Assembly: GCA_903951185.1 (NCBI GenBank)
Contig: CAJBBC010000153.1
Coordinates: 1 to 18,019, forward strand
DNA length: 18,019 nucleotides
Source: an uncultured Actinomycetes bacterium
Lineage (GTDB): Bacteria; Actinomycetota; Actinomycetes; S36-B12; UBA5976
Direction of reading: 5' to 3'
Part shown: piece by piece, positions 14,723 to 18,019 of the stretch
Layout: every line of letters begins with the position of its first letter
How positions within the stretch are numbered: the stretch's first letter is position 1
Notes under the pieces: model-generated
Databases searched by the model: none
Told to the model about the DNA's origin: nothing
What the model saw: the letters and a program-made list of their open reading frames with translations, nothing else
Made by a program: the position numbers and the translations under genes

Positions 14723-15487
14723 ATGAATTCATTATTACTTTTACCAGCGGTTGATATTGCCCATGGCCAATCAGTTCGCTTAGTAAAAGGCGATCTGGCA
14801 AGTGAAACTACTTACGGTGAACCAGAAGCGCAAGCACAAAATCTTGTTGATGCTGGTGCAAGTTGGATTCATTTAGTCGATTTGGATCAGGCATATGGAG
14901 TTGGCACAAATTTGTCGTTACTTACTCAAGTAGTAAAAAACGTACATACAAATTTCCAACTATCAGGCGGAATTAAAGATAGCCAAACACTGTCGAATGC
15001 AATTACCACTGGGGCCACCCGATTCAATTTAAGTACTGCGGCTTTACTTGATCTACCTTGGGTAGAAAGCGCTGTCGCCGAATATGGAAACACCTTAACT
15101 ATCGGGCTAGATATCCAAGCAGATTTATTAGTCGCACGTGGCACAAAAGAAATAGTTGGCAATCTCTGGGAAGTGTTAGCGACATTAGAGCAATTTGGGT
15201 GCGCTCGGTATGTGGTTACCGACATCGACACTGATGGTGCACTTAGTGGACCTAATTTTGAGTTACTCGAAAAGATTTGCGCGAAAACAAGTAACCCAGT
15301 TATTGCTAGCGGTGGAGTTGCAAATCTCGCCGATCTTGAAACATTACGAAATATGGTTAGCCGTGGCATAGAGGGAGCGATCATTGGCCAAGCGCTATAT
15401 GCAGGCGCCTTTACGCTAGAAGAAGCTTTAGCAGTCGCTGGCGAAGAAGCAGTGCCAAGTGCAAACAGTGAACAGTGCAAACAGTGA
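14723..15487 (+). CDS. hisA: PriA/HisA: phosphoribosyl isomerase (ProFAR isomerase, probable HisA/TrpF bifunctional enzyme)
   Basis: (beta/alpha)8-barrel enzyme of His synthesis. Actinobacterial PriA enzymes also isomerise phosphoribosyl anthranilate for Trp synthesis. The 254 residues show LPAVDI with catalytic Asp11, GQSVRLVKG (15-23), WIHLVDLDQAYG, the phosphate site LSGGI (80-84), GLDIQ (128-132) and VVTDIDTDGALSGPN (164-178) with the second acid Asp171, then VIASGGVANLADL and EGAIIGQALY. Aligned by eye to mycobacterial PriA, Arg139 is kept but the Trp two residues later is Thr141. The last dozen residues (AVPSANSEQCKQ) extend past the usual end and are encoded by tandem repeats. It is 29 bp from trpE, which fits a shared His/Trp role. 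Confidence 0.93.
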   Translation: MNSLLLLPAVDIAHGQSVRLVKGDLASETTYGEPEAQAQNLVDAGASWIHLVDLDQAYGVGTNLSLLTQVVKNVHTNFQLSGGIKDSQTLSNAITTGATRFNLSTAALLDLPWVESAVAEYGNTLTIGLDIQADLLVARGTKEIVGNLWEVLATLEQFGCARYVVTDIDTDGALSGPNFELLEKICAKTSNPVIASGGVANLADLETLRNMVSRGIEGAIIGQALYAGAFTLEEALAVAGEEAVPSANSEQCKQ

Positions 15488-15505
15488 ACAGTTCAAATAG
15501 TAAAC
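15458..15505 (+). repeat. Three 16-bp tandem repeats across the hisA stop codon
   Basis: AGTGCAAACAGTGAAC is present twice exactly (15458-15473, 15474-15489) and once with three changes (AGTTCAAATAGTAAAC, 15490-15505). The hisA stop TGA (15485-15487) lies in the second copy, so the array encodes the C-terminal residues and continues into the spacer before trpE. Confidence 0.9.
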
Positions 15506-15516
15506 TTGGTATTTAG

Positions 15517-17091
15517 ATGACTGTTCCTGATTTAGAAAAATTTAAACAACTCGCTCAAAATCGCCGAGTTATCCCAGTCGTACGTCGATTACTTGCCGAT
15601 GGCGAAACGGCTTTAAATTTATATCGCAAATTAGCGAAAGAACGTGCTGGCACATTCTTATTAGAGTCAGCTGAACATGGTGTTGCTTGGTCAAGATATT
15701 CGTTTATCGGCGTGAATAGTTCGGCGATGCTTTCTGAGCAAAATGGACAGGCACATTGGAGCGGAAAAGTTCCAACTGGTTTACCTATTTCAGGTGATCC
15801 AATCTCGGCACTTCGTTCCACTTTAGAAATACTGCATACTCCCGATGTAAATATTGGTGTTAGTTCGACGCAGCTTCCGCCGCTTACTGGTGGGGTAGTT
15901 GGCTACTTGGGTTACGACATAGTTCGACGTTTTGAAAAAATACCAACACTTGCAAGCGAGGTTTTGAATTTACCTGAACTTGCGATGTTGATTTCAACTG
16001 ATTTAGCCGTCTTAGACCATAAAGACGGTTCAGTCACGCTAATCGCTAATGCGATTAATTACGATAACTCACCAGAGCGTGTTGAAGTTGCCTGGCAAGA
16101 TGCGGTAAATCGCTTAGCTGAAATGGAACTTGCCTTAACGAGTCCACTTAATTCCAGTGTTTCTTCCTTTGATCAAAATGCGCAACCGGTAGTCACAAAT
16201 GAAACGCTAAGTGCTGATTATCAACAGGCTGTTGAGGTGGCTAAGGAACATATTCGTGCTGGAGATGCATTTCAAATTGTTTTATCGCAAAGATTCTCCA
16301 CACCTTGCACTGCATCAGCACTTGATGTTTATCGGATACTTAGAACTTCGAATCCGAGCCCTTACATGTTTTTATTTAGAATTCCAGAAATCACTGCACC
16401 AGGGGAGCCACTAAGTTCAAAAGTTGCATTCGACTTAGTTGGCTCTAGTCCAGAAGCATTAGTGAAATTAACAGATGGTAAAGCCCTGCTGCATCCAATC
16501 GCTGGCACCAGACCACGCGGTGAGACAGATGCCCAAGATGAGCAGTTAGCTATTGAGTTATTGGCAGACACTAAAGAGCGAGCTGAACATTTAATGCTCG
16601 TTGACTTAGGTCGAAATGATTTAGGTCGAGTTTGTTTACCTGGCACAGTTGATGTTGCCGAATTTATGGCGATCGAAAAATACAGCCACGTTATGCATAT
16701 AGTTTCAACAGTTACTGGGGATATTTCGCCAGAGGTTAATGGTGTTGATTTACTAGGTGCTACTTTCCCAGCCGGCACACTTTCTGGTGCACCTAAACCG
16801 ATGGCAATGAAAATAATTGAACAATTAGAACCAAGCCGTCGTGGTTTTTACGGTGGTTGTGTTGGTTATTTTGACTTCGCTGGAAATGTTGACACTGCTA
16901 TTGCAATTCGAAGCGCAGTAATTAAATCAGGCAAAGCTTATGTTCAAGCTGGCGCTGGTGTGGTCGCTGATTCAGTACCGGCTCTTGAAGATGCAGAATG
17001 CCAAGCAAAAGCAGCTGCAGTCTTAAAAGCAGTTGCTATTGCAAACACTCTTTCTGCGAATAAAACAAACACCAGTGACTCGATTAATTAA
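15517..17091 (+). CDS. trpE: Anthranilate synthase component I (TrpE)
   Basis: Converts chorismate to anthranilate with ammonia from the TrpG subunit, the first committed step of Trp synthesis. The 524 residues show the feedback-inhibition motif LLES (48-51) followed by the conserved SRYSFIG (59-65), where Trp binds. The chorismate-binding domain (about 235-510) has DAFQIVLSQRF, HPIAGTRPRGET, the ERAEHLMLVDLGRNDLGRV segment, EKYSHVMHIVS, TFPAGTLSGAPKPMAM and the end GAGVVADSVPALEDAE. The ATG at 15517 matches the family start; its ribosome binding site is weak (TTGG). It lies 29 bp after hisA and overlaps the next start by one base (TAATG at 17089). No Trp-rich leader peptide or T-box is seen upstream. 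TrpG is not encoded in the window. Confidence 0.96.
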   Translation: MTVPDLEKFKQLAQNRRVIPVVRRLLADGETALNLYRKLAKERAGTFLLESAEHGVAWSRYSFIGVNSSAMLSEQNGQAHWSGKVPTGLPISGDPISALRSTLEILHTPDVNIGVSSTQLPPLTGGVVGYLGYDIVRRFEKIPTLASEVLNLPELAMLISTDLAVLDHKDGSVTLIANAINYDNSPERVEVAWQDAVNRLAEMELALTSPLNSSVSSFDQNAQPVVTNETLSADYQQAVEVAKEHIRAGDAFQIVLSQRFSTPCTASALDVYRILRTSNPSPYMFLFRIPEITAPGEPLSSKVAFDLVGSSPEALVKLTDGKALLHPIAGTRPRGETDAQDEQLAIELLADTKERAEHLMLVDLGRNDLGRVCLPGTVDVAEFMAIEKYSHVMHIVSTVTGDISPEVNGVDLLGATFPAGTLSGAPKPMAMKIIEQLEPSRRGFYGGCVGYFDFAGNVDTAIAIRSAVIKSGKAYVQAGAGVVADSVPALEDAECQAKAAAVLKAVAIANTLSANKTNTSDSIN

Positions 17092-17684
17092 TGGCTAGTA
17101 CTTATCGCGCGTATTTATTCACTTTGGCAATTTGCGCCACAATTGTTTTGGTTATCTCGGGACAAACTTGGGTGACCGTGAATTTGACTGAAGCTGATCT
17201 ACCAAATTTGCAATATAATTTTTCAAGTCGAGAACTTGAGCCAATAATTTCAGCGCTTAATGTTGTGCCATTTGCTGGAGTATTTGGCTTAATAGCCGCC
17301 CGAGGTATTTTTCAACGCTTAGTTGGCTTGGCAATTTCACTAGTTGGCGCAACCATGGTTTACCTAGCGATAGCGCTAACTAGAAATTACGTCGCTTACA
17401 CTGAATTATTAATTAGCAATAAAGTTGGTCGAACTGGATTACAGTACGAACTTTCCGCAAACGTTATTGGGCAGACGTTGATTTTGCCGGCAGTCGGAAT
17501 AACGATAATTGGCGTTTTGTTCACAATCCGTAATTTTGACTCAGCAAAAAAACGGTCTAACTATGACGCACCAACTGGATTGAGCACACTTACTCCGTGG
17601 CAGGCATTAGATTCTGGGATTGATCCGACTATTTCAGTTTCCGAATCTGGGAGTGCTGGCGGAATAACGCCAGGCACAAGTTAA
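17091..17684 (+). CDS. Trp biosynthesis-associated membrane protein
   Basis: 197-residue membrane protein of the actinobacterial family found in trp operons next to trpE (the Trp-operon-associated hypothetical membrane family). Four hydrophobic helices are visible at about 9-28, 55-73, 77-97 and 126-147. The N-terminal half keeps the family pattern of an early SGQTWV motif (23-28) after helix 1, with a polar loop before helix 2 and a hydrophilic C-terminal tail rich in Ser, Thr and Gly. The start overlaps the trpE stop by one base (TAATG), so it is translationally coupled. Function is unknown; a role in transport or regulation linked to Trp has been guessed from context only. Confidence 0.85.
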   Translation: MASTYRAYLFTLAICATIVLVISGQTWVTVNLTEADLPNLQYNFSSRELEPIISALNVVPFAGVFGLIAARGIFQRLVGLAISLVGATMVYLAIALTRNYVAYTELLISNKVGRTGLQYELSANVIGQTLILPAVGITIIGVLFTIRNFDSAKKRSNYDAPTGLSTLTPWQALDSGIDPTISVSESGSAGGITPGTS

Positions 17685-17718
17685 ACTTACTTTTAAATAC
17701 TTCCGCCCAAGGAGCGTA

Positions 17719-17964
17719 ATGTCACAAACACCGAGTCACGAAGGTCACACCCGTAGTGAACACGGCCAAAATGAACACGGCCATCATGGTCATACTGTGG
17801 CCGCCTGGACACTTTCAATTATTGTGATGGTTGCTTCAGTTGTTTCAAGTATTGGCGTGATCCTGGCCAATGAATTTGTTTTTTGGGCTGGCGTGGTTTT
17901 AATTGGGGTTGGCTTAATCGCCGGCAAAGTTTTGGCTTCACTTGGATTTGGTAAAAAATCCTAA
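17719..17964 (+). CDS. Small His-rich two-helix membrane protein (HGxxPAAW-like)
   Basis: 81 residues. The first 26 carry seven His residues (7, 10, 15, 20, 22, 23, 25) in a polar, acidic stretch that ends HGHTVAAW. Two hydrophobic helices follow (about 29-49 and 53-72), then a GFGKKS tail. Small proteins of this type, often with HGxxPAAW before helix 1, sit between the Trp membrane protein and trpC in many actinobacteria. Here PAAW reads VAAW. A strong AAGGAG (17709-17714) precedes the ATG. Function is unknown; the His cluster could bind metal, but this is only inferred from composition. Confidence 0.82.
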   Translation: MSQTPSHEGHTRSEHGQNEHGHHGHTVAAWTLSIIVMVASVVSSIGVILANEFVFWAGVVLIGVGLIAGKVLASLGFGKKS

Positions 17965-17994
17965 CTAAAAGTTCTAGCTTTGAAGGTGAGCCCG

Positions 17995-18019
17995 ATGCCG
18001 ACTGTTCTTGAGTCAATCA
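17995..18019 (+). CDS. trpC: Start of probable indole-3-glycerol phosphate synthase (partial, cut by window end)
   Basis: Only eight codons are visible, MPTVLESI. The ATG has GAAGGTGAG at 17982-17990 upstream. TrpC proteins usually begin MxVLxxI, and trpC is the expected next gene after the Trp membrane protein and the small His-rich protein. The call rests mainly on context. Confidence 0.55.

Noticed and set aside
14926..15480. 184-codon open frame opposite hisA
   Set aside because: It is fully antisense to a well-supported gene, has no recognisable domain and uses Ser/Ala-rich composition typical of shadow frames.
15488..15516. Trp attenuator or leader peptide before trpE
   Set aside because: The 29-bp spacer has no Trp codon cluster, no T-box core and no terminator hairpin.

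Overview
The window is a gene-dense, AT-leaning actinobacterial chromosome segment. The evidence is gene order: ftsZ-pgeF-yggS-sepF-yggT-divIVA, then lspA-rluD-dnaE, then a priA-type hisA next to trpE and its membrane-protein satellite. The lysine-rich DksA-like protein, the GxHH-type isoleucyl-tRNA synthetase and its actinobacterial-style T-box agree with this. The AT bias, short spacers and overlapping genes suggest a streamlined lineage such as the freshwater acI/Nanopelagicales actinobacteria. That placement is inference; no rRNA gene is present to test it.

Layout. 1-247: non-coding leader of ftsZ, with four degenerate 15-bp tandem repeats and a long inverted repeat. 248-4679 (+): end of the division/cell-wall cluster, made up of ftsZ, pgeF, a PLP-binding yggS protein, sepF, yggT and divIVA (wag31). 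4703-4740: perfect 17-bp hairpin terminator between convergent divIVA and ileS. 4750-7872 (-): ileS, preceded by an isoleucine T-box (about 7876-8060) that appears to act on translation by hiding the ileS ribosome binding site. 8063-8304: divergent intergenic region. 8305-10485 (+): DksA/TraR zinc-finger protein with a histone-like Lys/Ala/Pro tail, lspA and an RluD-type pseudouridine synthase (lspA and the synthase overlap by 4 bp). 10486-10639: structured non-coding region with four alternating copies of a TTAGG motif. 10640-14188 (+): dnaE with an apparently intact PHP nuclease site. 14200-14667 (-): YbaK-type deacylase. 14723-18019 (+): histidine/tryptophan segment made up of priA/hisA, trpE, a Trp-associated membrane protein, a His-rich small membrane protein and the first codons of a probable trpC.

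How the genes work together. FtsZ, SepF, YggT and DivIVA belong to the septum and polar-growth machinery, and PgeF guards peptidoglycan precursor fidelity. IleS supply is tied to uncharged tRNA-Ile through the T-box. The 3' segment shares PRA isomerisation between His and Trp synthesis (PriA) and feeds the Trp branch (TrpE, then TrpC).

There is no mobile element, CRISPR array, tRNA, rRNA or defence system here. Almost every gene is a conserved housekeeping gene. The unusual material is in the non-coding sequence: the translational T-box, the alternating-motif region before dnaE, the ftsZ leader, and short tandem duplications at several gene junctions. I found no convincing new multi-gene system.
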